A DNA stretch of 64,000 nt from assembly GCA_002376845.1 (NCBI GenBank), contig DFOS01000008.1:11841-75840 (forward strand), written 5' to 3'. The stretch's first letter is position 1; each line of letters starts with the position of its first letter. The position numbers and the translations under genes were made by a program. The notes beneath the pieces are model-generated. The model was not told the origin of the DNA. It saw only the letters and a list, made by a program, of their open reading frames with translations, and did not search any database. Positions 7,285 through 15,565 of this stretch are shown piece after piece. This stretch comes from Bdellovibrionaceae bacterium UBA3535. Its GTDB lineage: Bacteria > Bdellovibrionota > Bdellovibrionia > Bdellovibrionales > UBA840.

Positions 7285-8435
7285 AAAAAGCCAGACTCAA
7301 TCAAGCAGATATAAGCAAAAAATCCAAACTTCTATGCGAAAGAATGTTGGCCGATCTGGAGCAGGCAAAAAGGCCTGTACTCGAAGCGGTTAAGTGTAGT
7401 TTGGACAACTCTTTTTACAAGCCCAGTGTGGGTTACTTAACACCTGGAGATAAGCGGGTCCGCACGGAATTAAATGTTTCCAGTGTGCAAAAACTATCGC
7501 GAACCGTTTTTATGCTAGAGATTCTTTTGCGCAATTTAGGGACTGGCCAAGTGAACACAAAAAGGGAGCTCTACTATATCTCAAAAGGTATGGTGAAGCA
7601 CAATAAGGAGCTCAAGGTCTTAGATTTTGATGAACAAACCGAATCGGATGCAATCATCGACTTTATTTCGGATATGCTCGAGGTATATCGTGAGGAGTTA
7701 AATTGCTTTGCCAACGACCGAGGAGGGCAAACCTATTCCAAGCAATTGATTGTGGAAGAAACTTTACCGAACGGCAAAACGGCAACCATTGATTTAAGCA
7801 CTTTGGGTACTTCGCCGTTTCAACCTAAGAACAAGCCGCAAAATTTAAAACTTAGAAAACGCGGAAAGATTGATTTCGTATTGATCGTGGAATCAGAAGG
7901 TACGGCCAATACACTTGTTGCTAACGGCTTTACGGACCGTAATAAGTGTATTGTGATTGGTGCTCAGGGGGTTCCCTCCAACGCTGTTCGCGGTTGGGCT
8001 CGTACCATTCAAAACCAGTTGGATGTACCCATGTATTTTTTTGGCGATTTGGATGCCTATACGCTGCAAAATATCTACCGCACATTAAAAGCCGGTAGTG
8101 CTGCCAGCCTGATACGAAATAGTGAGTTTTCCGCCCCCTCCGTGCGCTTTTTAGGGGTTCTACCAGAGGATGTACAGCAATACGATTTGCACTATTACAA
8201 TGTAACGGAAAAAGATGCTTCCGAGCTGCGATCCATCAAAAAGGCGCAAGATGCCCTTAAAAATGATCCATTTTTCCAAGACAAGAAAAATAAAAAAATT
8301 GCGGCAATTTTGAAATGGTTGGTAAAAGAAAAAAAGCGTTGTGAACAGCAGGCTTTTTGGATGGTTAACCCGAAAGACCCTGTTACACCTGAAAAAATCA
8401 TTTTGGATAAAATCAAAAAAGGCGCCTGGGTCTAA
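7281..8435 (+). CDS. top6A: DNA topoisomerase VI subunit A (Spo11-like)
   Basis: 384 residues: the DNA-cleaving subunit of topoisomerase VI. The winged-helix 5Y-CAP domain carries R-E-L-Y-Y; the second Tyr (Tyr99) is the expected nucleophile that forms the 5'-phosphotyrosyl link. The Toprim domain shows L-I-V-E-S-E-G (Glu204/206) and the metal-binding G-D-L-D (Asp256, Asp258) followed by Y-R-T-L-K, matching Top6A and Spo11. All key residues are present, so the enzyme should be active with the coupled B subunit. ATG 7281 overlaps the top6B stop. The end overlaps the convergent coiled-coil gene by 4 nt. Confidence 0.95.
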   Translation: MKKARLNQADISKKSKLLCERMLADLEQAKRPVLEAVKCSLDNSFYKPSVGYLTPGDKRVRTELNVSSVQKLSRTVFMLEILLRNLGTGQVNTKRELYYISKGMVKHNKELKVLDFDEQTESDAIIDFISDMLEVYREELNCFANDRGGQTYSKQLIVEETLPNGKTATIDLSTLGTSPFQPKNKPQNLKLRKRGKIDFVLIVESEGTANTLVANGFTDRNKCIVIGAQGVPSNAVRGWARTIQNQLDVPMYFFGDLDAYTLQNIYRTLKAGSAASLIRNSEFSAPSVRFLGVLPEDVQQYDLHYYNVTEKDASELRSIKKAQDALKNDPFFQDKKNKKIAAILKWLVKEKKRCEQQAFWMVNPKDPVTPEKIILDKIKKGAWV

Positions 8436-8911
8436 TCAAACTTGCGTTTTTCGCGCTCCACTCTGGGGCGCTCGGCAAAGTCAAAAAACGAGGGAGGTAG
8501 TTTTTCTACCTCACGGCGCATGCGCTCAAGCTCCACCTTTTTCTTTTCAGCCGCTTCTTTTGCGTTTTTGTCGCGCTCTTTGATGAATTCTTTGCGGTTT
8601 TTCTCTTCAGCAATTTGCGCCTGCTTTTGCTGTTCAAGGTATTCTTCATAGGCTTTTTGCTCGGCAGCCTTTTGTTCCGCCATTTTTTTGCGCTTTTCTA
8701 TGATGTATTCTTTTCTGGCCTGCTCTTTTTCCTGTTCGAGTTTTTCACGTTTTTTTCTTTGCTCTATTTGTGCTCGTTTTTGTTTTTCCTTTTGCTCTAC
8801 TTTTTGGCGAATGTAATCCGCGTAATTTGGGTCTTCTTGGAAGCGAATTTCTTCGTCCAAATTTTGGTAGTAGATCTGTGAGAAGCAAAGGCTAAGGAGT
8901 AAAAACCACAT
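8432..8911 (-). CDS. Secreted Lys/Glu-rich coiled-coil protein
   Basis: About 159 residues with start at ATG 8911, which gives M-W-F-L-L-L-S-L-C-F-S-Q, a short signal peptide or signal anchor; the longer reading frame from 9016 adds an unconvincing leader. The remainder is almost entirely charged heptad-like helix (K-E-K-Q-K-R, E-E-K-N-R-K-E-F type repeats, about residues 40-140), ending with S-F-F-D-F-A-E-R-P-R. The composition predicts a long periplasmic or membrane-tethered helix. No family recognised. The gene converges on top6A with a 4-nt stop overlap and is divergent from acnA, so its promoter is in the 140-nt gap before acnA. Confidence 0.65.
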   Translation of the reverse strand: MWFLLLSLCFSQIYYQNLDEEIRFQEDPNYADYIRQKVEQKEKQKRAQIEQRKKREKLEQEKEQARKEYIIEKRKKMAEQKAAEQKAYEEYLEQQKQAQIAEEKNRKEFIKERDKNAKEAAEKKKVELERMRREVEKLPPSFFDFAERPRVEREKRKFD

Positions 8912-9053
8912 ATGTTTAGTATTGCTTAGAATGTACAAAAACCCAACGGATCTGTTAAGTGCAACTGGACGCAGGACTGGCTGACACAGCGCTAATAGCG
9001 TTGAGACTGAAGGCACTTCTGTTATAAATACTGTACATGATATAGGAGATCAG

Positions 9054-11681
9054 ATGGCGATTGAAACAACACCTAAAATGGTAAAATCTGTGTATGCAAA
9101 TACTCGTAAAAATTTAGATATTATACGCAAGCGCTTAAAGCGCCCCCTTACGTTGGCAGAAAAAATTCTTTATGGACATTTAAGAGAGCCAAAAACTCAA
9201 GATCTTACGCGCGGAAAAAGTTTCTTGATGCTACAGCCAGATCGCGTGGCCATGCAAGATGCAACGGCACAGATGGCCTTGTTGCAGTTCATGCTTGCGG
9301 GAAAAGAAGAGGCAGCTGTTCCCTCTACCGTGCATTGTGATCATTTGATTCGTGCCAACGCGGGTGAAGAAATTGATATGCAAATTGCCATGAGTGAAAA
9401 CAAAGAGGTATTTGATTTCTTAGAAAGTGTTTCTTCACGCTATGGAATTGGCTTTTGGAAGCCAGGTGCTGGCATCATCCATCAGGTGGTTTTAGAAAAT
9501 TACGCATTTCCAGGTGGTTTGATGATTGGTACAGATTCTCATACGCCTAATGCTGGTGGCTTGGGAATGTGTGCTGTGGGTGTTGGCGGAGCCGATGCCG
9601 CGGATGTGATGAGCGGTTTGGCTTGGGAAGTGAAAAACCCAAAACTTATCGGCGTGCATCTTAAAGGCGAGCTTAGTGGCTGGGCTTCACCTAAAGATGT
9701 GATCCTAAAACTATGTGATATCTTAACCGTAAAGGGCGGTACCAATTGCATTGTGGAGTATTTTGGTGAAGGTACAGAGTCTTTATCTTGTACAGGTAAG
9801 GGCACGATTTGCAATATGGGAGCCGAACTTGGAGCTACTTGTTCTGTATTTCCTTATGATCACCGTATGGGCGATTATTTAAAAGCTACGAAACGAAAAG
9901 ATTTAGCGGAAATAGCCAATGCCAATATGGATTTGGTTACTGCCGATGCGGAAGTATTGGAAAACCCAGAAACTTATTATGATCAGATTATTGAGATTGA
10001 TTTATCGGGCTTAGAGCCACACTTGGTAGGGCCGCATACCCCCGATCTTGCCCACAAAATTAGTGATATGGGCGATGATGCCAAAGAGAATGGTTGGGAT
10101 ACGCACCTGTCGGCAGCATTGATCGGCTCTTGTACGAACTCTTCTTATGAAGATATAGGTCGGGCTGCTGACTTGGTAGAGCAGGCAAAAAGCAAGGGAC
10201 TAAAAATGAAAACGCCTTTTTATGTTACTCCTGGCTCTATGCAAATTCATAAAACCATTGAACGTGATGGACAGATGCAGTCCTTTAAGGATGTTGGCGC
10301 AGTCGTGTTGGCCAATGCATGTGGACCTTGTATCGGACAATGGAAGCGAGATGATATTGAAAAAGGTGATGTAAACACCATTGTTACCTCGTTCAATAGA
10401 AATTTTCGCGGCAGAAACGATGCCAACCCCGAAACCTTAGGTTTTATTGGGGGGCCCGAGCTGGTAACCGCTTTAGGTTTTGCTGGGGAGTTGGATTTTA
10501 ACCCTATGACCGATAGTATACCACTAGAGGATGGCGGGGAATTTCGTTTTCAGGCACCGAAAGCACCCGAGTTTCCAGAAAATGGTTTTATTGCCGATGA
10601 ACAAGGTTATGTAGAACCAAAAGGCGAGGGGGTAGATGTGAAAGTTTCCCCTGCCTCGGATCGCTTGCAACTGCTTACGCCCTTTCAGCCCTGGAAAGGC
10701 AAAGATTTAGAGGATTTGCCTCTATTGCTAAAGGCAAAAGGTAAGTGTACGACCGATCATATTTCTCCAGCTGGTCCTTGGTTGAAATATCGAGGACATC
10801 TAGACAATATTTCGGACAATATGTTCATCGGGGCCGTAAATGCTTTTACTGATGAAATTGGTACAGTCAATCACCCTATTAGTGGCGATAAAAATCAAAA
10901 CACATCAAAGGTAGCCCGTGATTTAAAATCAAAAGGCAAACAATGGGTAGTAGTTGGTGACGATAACTATGGCGAAGGCAGTTCCCGTGAACATGCAGCA
11001 ATGAGCCCGAGGTTTTTAGGTGCAGCAGCCGTTATAGTGAAATCCTTTGCTCGCATTCATGAAACCAATTTAAAAAAGCAAGGAGTGCTCGCGTTAACCT
11101 TTGTTCATCCAGAGGATTACGATAAGGTTCGTGAGGACGATGCCATTTCGATCAAAGGTTTGAAGGGTTTTGCTCCTGGAAAAAATATGACCATGGTTTT
11201 GAGTCATGCCGATGGTTCCAAGGAGGAAATCGAGGTTCAACATTCTTATAATAAGGAACAGATTGAGTGGTTCAAGGCTGGCTCGGCGTTGAATGTAATT
11301 CGTCAAGGCTTGGACAAGCCTAAAAAGAAAAAGGCTACTAAGAAGAAGGCGACGAAGAAGAAAGCTACTAAAAAGAAAGCCACCAAGAAGAAGGTAACCA
11401 AGAAAAAGGCGACGAAGAAGAAAGCTACAAAGAAAAAGGCCACCAAGAAGAAGGCGACGAAGAAGAGAGCTACTAAGAAAAAGGCCACCAAGAAGAAGGT
11501 AACCAAGAGGAAGGCGACGAAGAAGAAAGCTACTAAGAAAAAGGCCACTAAAAAGAAAGCAACCAAGAAGAAAGCCACTAAAAAGAAAGCAACCAAGAAG
11601 AAGGCAACCAAGAAGAAGGCAACTAAGAAAAAGGCGACGAAGAAGAAAGCTATTAGAAATAAAGCCAAACACAAGAAATAA
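9054..11681 (+). CDS. acnA: Aconitate hydratase with long histone H1-like C-terminal tail
   Basis: 875 residues. Residues 1-754 are a complete aconitase of the mitochondrial-like type, interconverting citrate and isocitrate in the TCA cycle with a [4Fe-4S] cluster. Visible motifs are S-T-V-H-C-D-H, D-S-H-T-P-N, the cluster cysteines in S-C-T-N-S-S and C-G-P-C-I-G-Q, and in the swivel domain T-T-D-H-I-S-P-A and G-E-G-S-S-R-E-H-A-A. From residue 755 the protein continues into 121 residues consisting of 21 near-identical A-T-K-K-K pentapeptides plus a basic end, unlike any ordinary aconitase. This tail should be disordered, strongly basic and able to bind nucleic acid. The start follows TATAGGAG. 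No tail-specific function is known to me. Confidence 0.95.
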   Translation: MAIETTPKMVKSVYANTRKNLDIIRKRLKRPLTLAEKILYGHLREPKTQDLTRGKSFLMLQPDRVAMQDATAQMALLQFMLAGKEEAAVPSTVHCDHLIRANAGEEIDMQIAMSENKEVFDFLESVSSRYGIGFWKPGAGIIHQVVLENYAFPGGLMIGTDSHTPNAGGLGMCAVGVGGADAADVMSGLAWEVKNPKLIGVHLKGELSGWASPKDVILKLCDILTVKGGTNCIVEYFGEGTESLSCTGKGTICNMGAELGATCSVFPYDHRMGDYLKATKRKDLAEIANANMDLVTADAEVLENPETYYDQIIEIDLSGLEPHLVGPHTPDLAHKISDMGDDAKENGWDTHLSAALIGSCTNSSYEDIGRAADLVEQAKSKGLKMKTPFYVTPGSMQIHKTIERDGQMQSFKDVGAVVLANACGPCIGQWKRDDIEKGDVNTIVTSFNRNFRGRNDANPETLGFIGGPELVTALGFAGELDFNPMTDSIPLEDGGEFRFQAPKAPEFPENGFIADEQGYVEPKGEGVDVKVSPASDRLQLLTPFQPWKGKDLEDLPLLLKAKGKCTTDHISPAGPWLKYRGHLDNISDNMFIGAVNAFTDEIGTVNHPISGDKNQNTSKVARDLKSKGKQWVVVGDDNYGEGSSREHAAMSPRFLGAAAVIVKSFARIHETNLKKQGVLALTFVHPEDYDKVREDDAISIKGLKGFAPGKNMTMVLSHADGSKEEIEVQHSYNKEQIEWFKAGSALNVIRQGLDKPKKKKATKKKATKKKATKKKATKKKVTKKKATKKKATKKKATKKKATKKRATKKKATKKKVTKRKATKKKATKKKATKKKATKKKATKKKATKKKATKKKATKKKATKKKAIRNKAKHKK
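11316..11678 (+). repeat. 15-bp in-frame tandem repeat encoding the A-T-K-K-K tail of aconitase
   Basis: About 24 copies of a 15-bp unit such as AAGAAGAAGGCGACG and its synonymous variants encode the basic pentapeptides. Units differ mainly at third positions (GCT/GCG/GCC/GCA, ACT/ACG/ACC, AAA/AAG), with rare replacements Val for Ala and Arg for Lys. The period is a multiple of three, so slippage changes tail length without a frameshift. The opposite strand gives apparent Leu/Phe/Val-rich membrane ORFs that are artefacts. Confidence 0.95.
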
Positions 11682-11693
11682 GAAAAAAATCAA

Positions 11694-11736
11694 TATCACG
11701 TAGGCTCTTGTTATTTAGACGAGAGCTTATGTGATA
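11694..11736 (+). other. Long hairpin downstream of acnA
   Basis: Arms 11694-11710 and 11720-11736 form a 17-bp stem (three G-U pairs) around a 9-nt loop TTATTTAGA. It begins 12 nt after the acnA stop. On the plus strand no T-run follows, so it is more likely a 3'-end stabiliser or processing site than a clean intrinsic terminator. On the minus strand it is followed by T7, which would suit a terminator, but no minus-strand gene is close. Confidence 0.6.
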
Positions 11737-12091
11737 GAATCATCCCTGCACTCCATACGAATGGCCAGTACAGACTATATACAAAAAAACAGAGTCTTTT
11801 CGTTGTATACGGTTTATCTTGTATGCAAAAGTTTGGCTTTTTAAAACCTTAGTCCTGCTTTTTCTATATTTATGAATCATAAGAGTCAGAAAAAACCTTT
11901 TATTAGTGTCACCTTTGTTTGCATTAAAAAAAACTAATCAGATTTTCAAAGATTTTAGATAATTTCATTTTCAGATCTAAACAAAAAAAATAGTTATAAT
12001 AAGGACTTACAAAGCGAATAAGACCTATGGCCAGTTGAGAAAATTCGGCACAGGTTTTGCTCTTATTTATAAAGATGTAATAGGGGGCAGA
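11737..12091 (+). promoter_or_regulatory. AT-rich intergenic region with a TATAAT box before the VWA lipoprotein
   Basis: About 350 nt with no convincing gene. A perfect TATAAT is at 11995-12000, about 90 nt before the chosen start; no clear TTGACA partner is visible. An AGGGGGC ribosome-binding site sits at about 12082-12088. No tRNA-like structure was seen. Confidence 0.35.
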
Positions 12092-13096
12092 ATGAAATTT
12101 GTGAATCTTCGCTTAATACAAATAGTTTCCATATTTTCTTTAGTAGGTTGTTCTGGAGACGTGGGCTTTGAAAAAATAGCAGAAGACTCATCTCCGCAAG
12201 GTTCAGGCAGTTTTAAAAGTTTTACGGAAGTTTTCTATCAGGATTCAGAAGAGCCTATGCTGGACATTCTTGTTATCGTAGACAACTCACCCTCAATGCG
12301 TGCAGAGCAAGAAAGGCTAGGAAAGCGAATGCAGAGTTTTACGGGACAATTAAGAGATGTTGATTGGCAAATAGCTGTTACGAACACGGATATATCCGAT
12401 AGCATCCATTCTCTGAAGGGGGCGCTGTTAAGCTTTAATAATTCAAATAAAAAATTATTAACGAAATCAGATCCCAACTACAATCAATTGTTTCTAGATG
12501 CAGTCGTTATGGAGGAAGCAGCGGATTGTATAGGGGGATGTCCTAGCACGACAGAGGAGCCGCTTGCAGCGCTTAGCCTGGCGATTCGAAAGAGCACATC
12601 GGAGAATAAAGATTTGTTTCGATCAAAAGCAGATTTTGCTGTGATTGTTATTAGTGATGAAGATGAAAAAAGTAATGGACCAGAGGATGCAACAAAGCCT
12701 ACCGAAGTTCTATCACTTATGGAAAGTCTTTATCCCAATAAAACCTTTACGGTAAATGGGGTCATTATCGAGCCAGGAGATACCGACTGCAAAGATCTGC
12801 AAGGAGTTGACGGAAAGTATGGTACTCATGTTGCAGAGTTTGCCGGACTTACCAATGGTATTACTACAAGTATATGTGCTCCGGACTATGGAGCTGGTTT
12901 GGCAGCAATTGGTCAGGGCGCTAGGCGATTGCTGAACTCGGTAAAGCTAACAAATATGCCGGCAGTAGAATCTGTATCCGTTGCATTTTCGCCTTATCAT
13001 AAAACTAAGTTTACAGTAGTTGGTAAGACGGTGATCTTTGATGTTCCGCCTAAAAAAGGAACTCAGATCCAAGTTAGCTATGACATTCAAAACTAA
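12092..13096 (+). CDS. VWA-domain lipoprotein
   Basis: 334 residues from ATG 12092, which follows AGGGGGCAGA and gives a signal peptide ending F-S-L-V-G-C (lipid-modified Cys20). A von Willebrand factor A domain begins with D-I-L-V-I-V-D-N-S-P-S-M, a D-x-S-x-S MIDAS metal site (Asp64, Ser66, Ser68), and includes D-F-A-V-I-V-I-S-D-E-D-E, the second metal-loop strand. Cys-rich loops such as C-I-G-G-C suggest disulfides. The C-terminal 60 residues are a beta-strand module. Such proteins usually mediate adhesion or complex assembly at the envelope. It stands alone, convergent with mscS. Confidence 0.85.
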   Translation: MKFVNLRLIQIVSIFSLVGCSGDVGFEKIAEDSSPQGSGSFKSFTEVFYQDSEEPMLDILVIVDNSPSMRAEQERLGKRMQSFTGQLRDVDWQIAVTNTDISDSIHSLKGALLSFNNSNKKLLTKSDPNYNQLFLDAVVMEEAADCIGGCPSTTEEPLAALSLAIRKSTSENKDLFRSKADFAVIVISDEDEKSNGPEDATKPTEVLSLMESLYPNKTFTVNGVIIEPGDTDCKDLQGVDGKYGTHVAEFAGLTNGITTSICAPDYGAGLAAIGQGARRLLNSVKLTNMPAVESVSVAFSPYHKTKFTVVGKTVIFDVPPKKGTQIQVSYDIQN

Positions 13097-13144
13097 AAAA
13101 TTATGAGTTTATGTGCAATCGGCATGTGCTTGTAATTAAAAATT

Positions 13145-13990
13145 TTAGTTTGCCGATTCTTTTTCATAAAATTCACTGGCAAATTTTCGAATAATATTTT
13201 GTTCGATGATACCTTTAAGATCATAGCGAAGAGGGGTTCTTAGGTGCAGTTCCACAACATCTTTGTCGGATACATCAATAAATACCTGAGGAGCTAAATC
13301 GGGTGCAACGATCCCCTCTTTATCTTCTAAGCGTTTTAAATACTTTTTTGCATCATCTAAAAATTCCTTCGTCTCTTCACGAGCTGCGTTCAACAAAATG
13401 CTTTCAGCTCTTTGCCAATTGTCTGTATTGGCAATCGGTAAGCGAATGGTATGTAAAAAATAAGGTGAGGAGGTCGTTTCATTAAAAACGGAATGGGAGA
13501 GGAAAAAAGCGTTCGGTATTTTTACAATTCTACCGGTATATTTTTGAATATTATGCGAGCTACTAACTTCGTATACAGTAGTGCAGAAAAAAGTGTGGTC
13601 AATTACATCACCTCGTATGCCATTAATTTCAATGCGATCCCCCACATCGAATAAGCGATTGCTGGATTTCACTAAGGAGCCTATGGGGTTTGCCAAGGTT
13701 TCCTTGAAGGCCAAAACTAGTGCTACCGCAAAAGCCACAATGGAGAAGGCGAGGGTACGTATTTGTGCTGCCCAAATGATAATTAAGCCTAAAAATATGA
13801 TGAATATAGAGATGTAGCGGATCTGTACGATCCATTTTCTTCTTTCATCCTGCTTTCTAATTTTCCAAGAGCTAATTAGTTGTAAAAGTGCATAGCGAAT
13901 TAACAATATAAAGGCTACATAGATGACCGTAATAATTAGATTTTCAATTATATTGTCCATATTGAAAATCATTTCATTCATCTTCATCAT
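13145..13990 (-). CDS. MscS-family mechanosensitive channel
   Basis: 281 residues, MscS-sized. Three hydrophobic helices (about 14-38, 55-75, 80-105) precede the beta domain. The pore-lining helix reads S-I-V-A-F-A-V-A-L-V-L-A-F-K-E-T-L-A-N, followed by the signature G-D-R-I-E-I-N-G-I-R-G-D-V-I-D. The C-terminal alpha/beta cage domain follows. It should open under membrane tension during osmotic downshock. Its start overlaps the end of the upstream GyrI-like gene by 17 nt, indicating one operon. Confidence 0.9.
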   Translation of the reverse strand: MMKMNEMIFNMDNIIENLIITVIYVAFILLIRYALLQLISSWKIRKQDERRKWIVQIRYISIFIIFLGLIIIWAAQIRTLAFSIVAFAVALVLAFKETLANPIGSLVKSSNRLFDVGDRIEINGIRGDVIDHTFFCTTVYEVSSSHNIQKYTGRIVKIPNAFFLSHSVFNETTSSPYFLHTIRLPIANTDNWQRAESILLNAAREETKEFLDDAKKYLKRLEDKEGIVAPDLAPQVFIDVSDKDVVELHLRTPLRYDLKGIIEQNIIRKFASEFYEKESAN

Positions 13991-14528
13991 GTAGATCCCT
14001 TTCTGGTAGCGAAAAATAATACGTAGTTACAATATTCTCATTTTGCTTAAAAGAGTAAACTTCCAAGCTCGGAAATGCATTATCTTTTTGAAGCCAGTTT
14101 TTTACTTGTTCATAAACTTTAATCGGCCCTAATGCGGGAGAGCCTTTAAAGCTAGCTTGTACTATTTTAGGATATGCCGGAATTTTTAGGAGATGCAATT
14201 TCGAAGATTCCTCAATTGCAGGTTTTTTTAAAAATAAACACCCTGCTTTTGAGCGTAAATCACTCTCCACGGTTTTATTAGGGTCATCATAAAATAGGCC
14301 AAAGCTTTGTGTGCACTCGATATTCTGTGCTGCCAATTCTTTTTCTACTTCATTGATAATAAAAGAAGTTTGTGAATAATTACCTAAAATATTTTTATAA
14401 GCTAGATACATTGTAGGGGAGGAATCTACAAAGAACTCCGGCTCCTTGTAGCCGCCCAAATAAATATAGGTAGCGGTTAAAACTACAACGGTGGCAAAAA
14501 AAACGGTCAAAAAAATTGTTTTTAACAT
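13974..14528 (-). CDS. Membrane-anchored GyrI-like/TEX264-like domain protein
   Basis: 184 residues. An N-terminal helix (about 4-25) serves as signal anchor. The rest resembles the GyrI-like small-molecule-binding fold: G-L-F-Y-D-D-P-N followed by D-L-R-S-K-A-G-C-L-F, which matches the recurring F-Y-D-x-P...L-R-x-x-x-G pattern of bacterial TEX264-type proteins, and a final beta-strand pair E-N-I-V-T-T-Y-Y-F-S-L. The likely role is ligand or protein binding at the membrane surface; no enzyme activity is indicated. It is translated just ahead of the MscS channel with a 17-nt overlap and is divergent from the M48 protease. Confidence 0.7.
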   Translation of the reverse strand: MLKTIFLTVFFATVVVLTATYIYLGGYKEPEFFVDSSPTMYLAYKNILGNYSQTSFIINEVEKELAAQNIECTQSFGLFYDDPNKTVESDLRSKAGCLFLKKPAIEESSKLHLLKIPAYPKIVQASFKGSPALGPIKVYEQVKNWLQKDNAFPSLEVYSFKQNENIVTTYYFSLPERDLHDEDE

Positions 14529-14575
14529 AATTCTTTCTTAATATTACAGCCATATAATTGCACTTGGAGATGACA

Positions 14576-15565
14576 ATGGCAAAAGAGAATCTAAGTGAAC
14601 TAGAGAATTTACTCAATAAAATGATCGAGAACGCTAGTTCCCGTCGTATATTTTTACAGGTGGCTCCGCTGATGATGGCAGCCTGTGCGGCGCCAGAAAA
14701 AACAAGGTACCGAGAAGGCGATAATGCAGGACAGGAAACGGAGCTAACGGTTGCTGATGAAAAGCGCTTAACTAGCGAAGTCTTGCCGAAGATGCAAAAG
14801 GAATACCCGCCTCTTAAGGATTCAGTAGCGCAAGACTATATACGTAGCTTGGGACAAAAAATTGTCTACGCCAACGATCTGAACCGCAAACCTTATACAT
14901 ACAATTTCACTCTTGTGGACTCGGAAATGGTCAATGCCTTTGCCTTGCCGGCGGGAACCATTTTTGTCACCAAACCCTTGTTATTGATGGCCGAAACTGA
15001 GGCCGAGCTGGCAGGGGTGATTGGGCATGAAATCGGTCACGTGGTGGCGCGCCACACGGCGGAGCGCATGGATAAGGCCAAACGCTCGCAAAAACAATCT
15101 TTACTTTATACTTTGGGTGGTGGACTGCTTGGTGGAGCATTGGGTTATGGGGCTAGTAAACTTATTTGCGACAAACGAGATAAAGAATGCATTAAAAGGG
15201 CCACTGAGCTAGGGGTTATGGGCGGTGCTGCTGGAGGCCTGCTCATTCAAAAATATGCATTTATGGCAAATTCTAGAGAGGATGAGATGGAGGCAGATCG
15301 GGTGGGTTTTCGTACGGCTTATAAAGCCAATTACTCTAGCCGTTTTATCGGCAACTTTTACACGCGCCTGCTGGCAATGGAAGAAAAAGCAAAAAGTAGT
15401 CGTTCGCGAGTCGAATTGGCGATTGCTGATGCTATGAGTACTCATCCGCCAAGCCGTGAGCGCGTCGTGCAAATGCGCCAGATGCAGCAAGAGGTAAAGA
15501 ATAGAAAAAATGCCCTTGTTTCTTCTACGGAATTTGAGCGGCTGCAAAAGCGCTTAAAATCTTAG
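14576..15565 (+). CDS. M48-family metalloprotease lipoprotein with twin-arginine signal
   Basis: 329 residues. ATG 14576 sits 7 nt after GGAG; alternatives upstream (TTG 14558, ATG 14570) are poorly spaced. The N-terminus has a 21-residue polar region, then S-S-R-R-I-F-L-Q, a good Tat motif, a hydrophobic core and M-A-A-C (lipidated Cys37), so this appears to be a Tat-exported lipoprotein. The protease domain shows H-E-I-G-H (151-155, zinc ligands and catalytic Glu) and E-M-E-A-D (third ligand Glu237). A Gly-rich insert lies at about 180-225. M48 lipoproteins such as LoiP and BepA act in outer-membrane protein quality control, a plausible role here. The end overlaps birA by 4 nt, convergently. 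Confidence 0.9.
   Translation: MAKENLSELENLLNKMIENASSRRIFLQVAPLMMAACAAPEKTRYREGDNAGQETELTVADEKRLTSEVLPKMQKEYPPLKDSVAQDYIRSLGQKIVYANDLNRKPYTYNFTLVDSEMVNAFALPAGTIFVTKPLLLMAETEAELAGVIGHEIGHVVARHTAERMDKAKRSQKQSLLYTLGGGLLGGALGYGASKLICDKRDKECIKRATELGVMGGAAGGLLIQKYAFMANSREDEMEADRVGFRTAYKANYSSRFIGNFYTRLLAMEEKAKSSRSRVELAIADAMSTHPPSRERVVQMRQMQQEVKNRKNALVSSTEFERLQKRLKS

Noticed and set aside
6636..7304. Minus-strand ORF of 222 codons opposite the Top6B tail
   Set aside because: Same artefact as above: antisense of K-K-K-A repeats, and it lies over a well-supported gene.
11316..11678. The 15-bp tandem array as a CRISPR or satellite
   Set aside because: It has no spacers, the unit is too short for CRISPR, and the whole array is in frame as a protein tail.
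11094..11699. Long minus-strand ORFs rich in Leu, Phe and Val opposite the aconitase tail
   Set aside because: They are the antisense of the Lys/Ala/Thr repeat, which creates artificial hydrophobic frames. The plus-strand gene is in frame with a complete aconitase.
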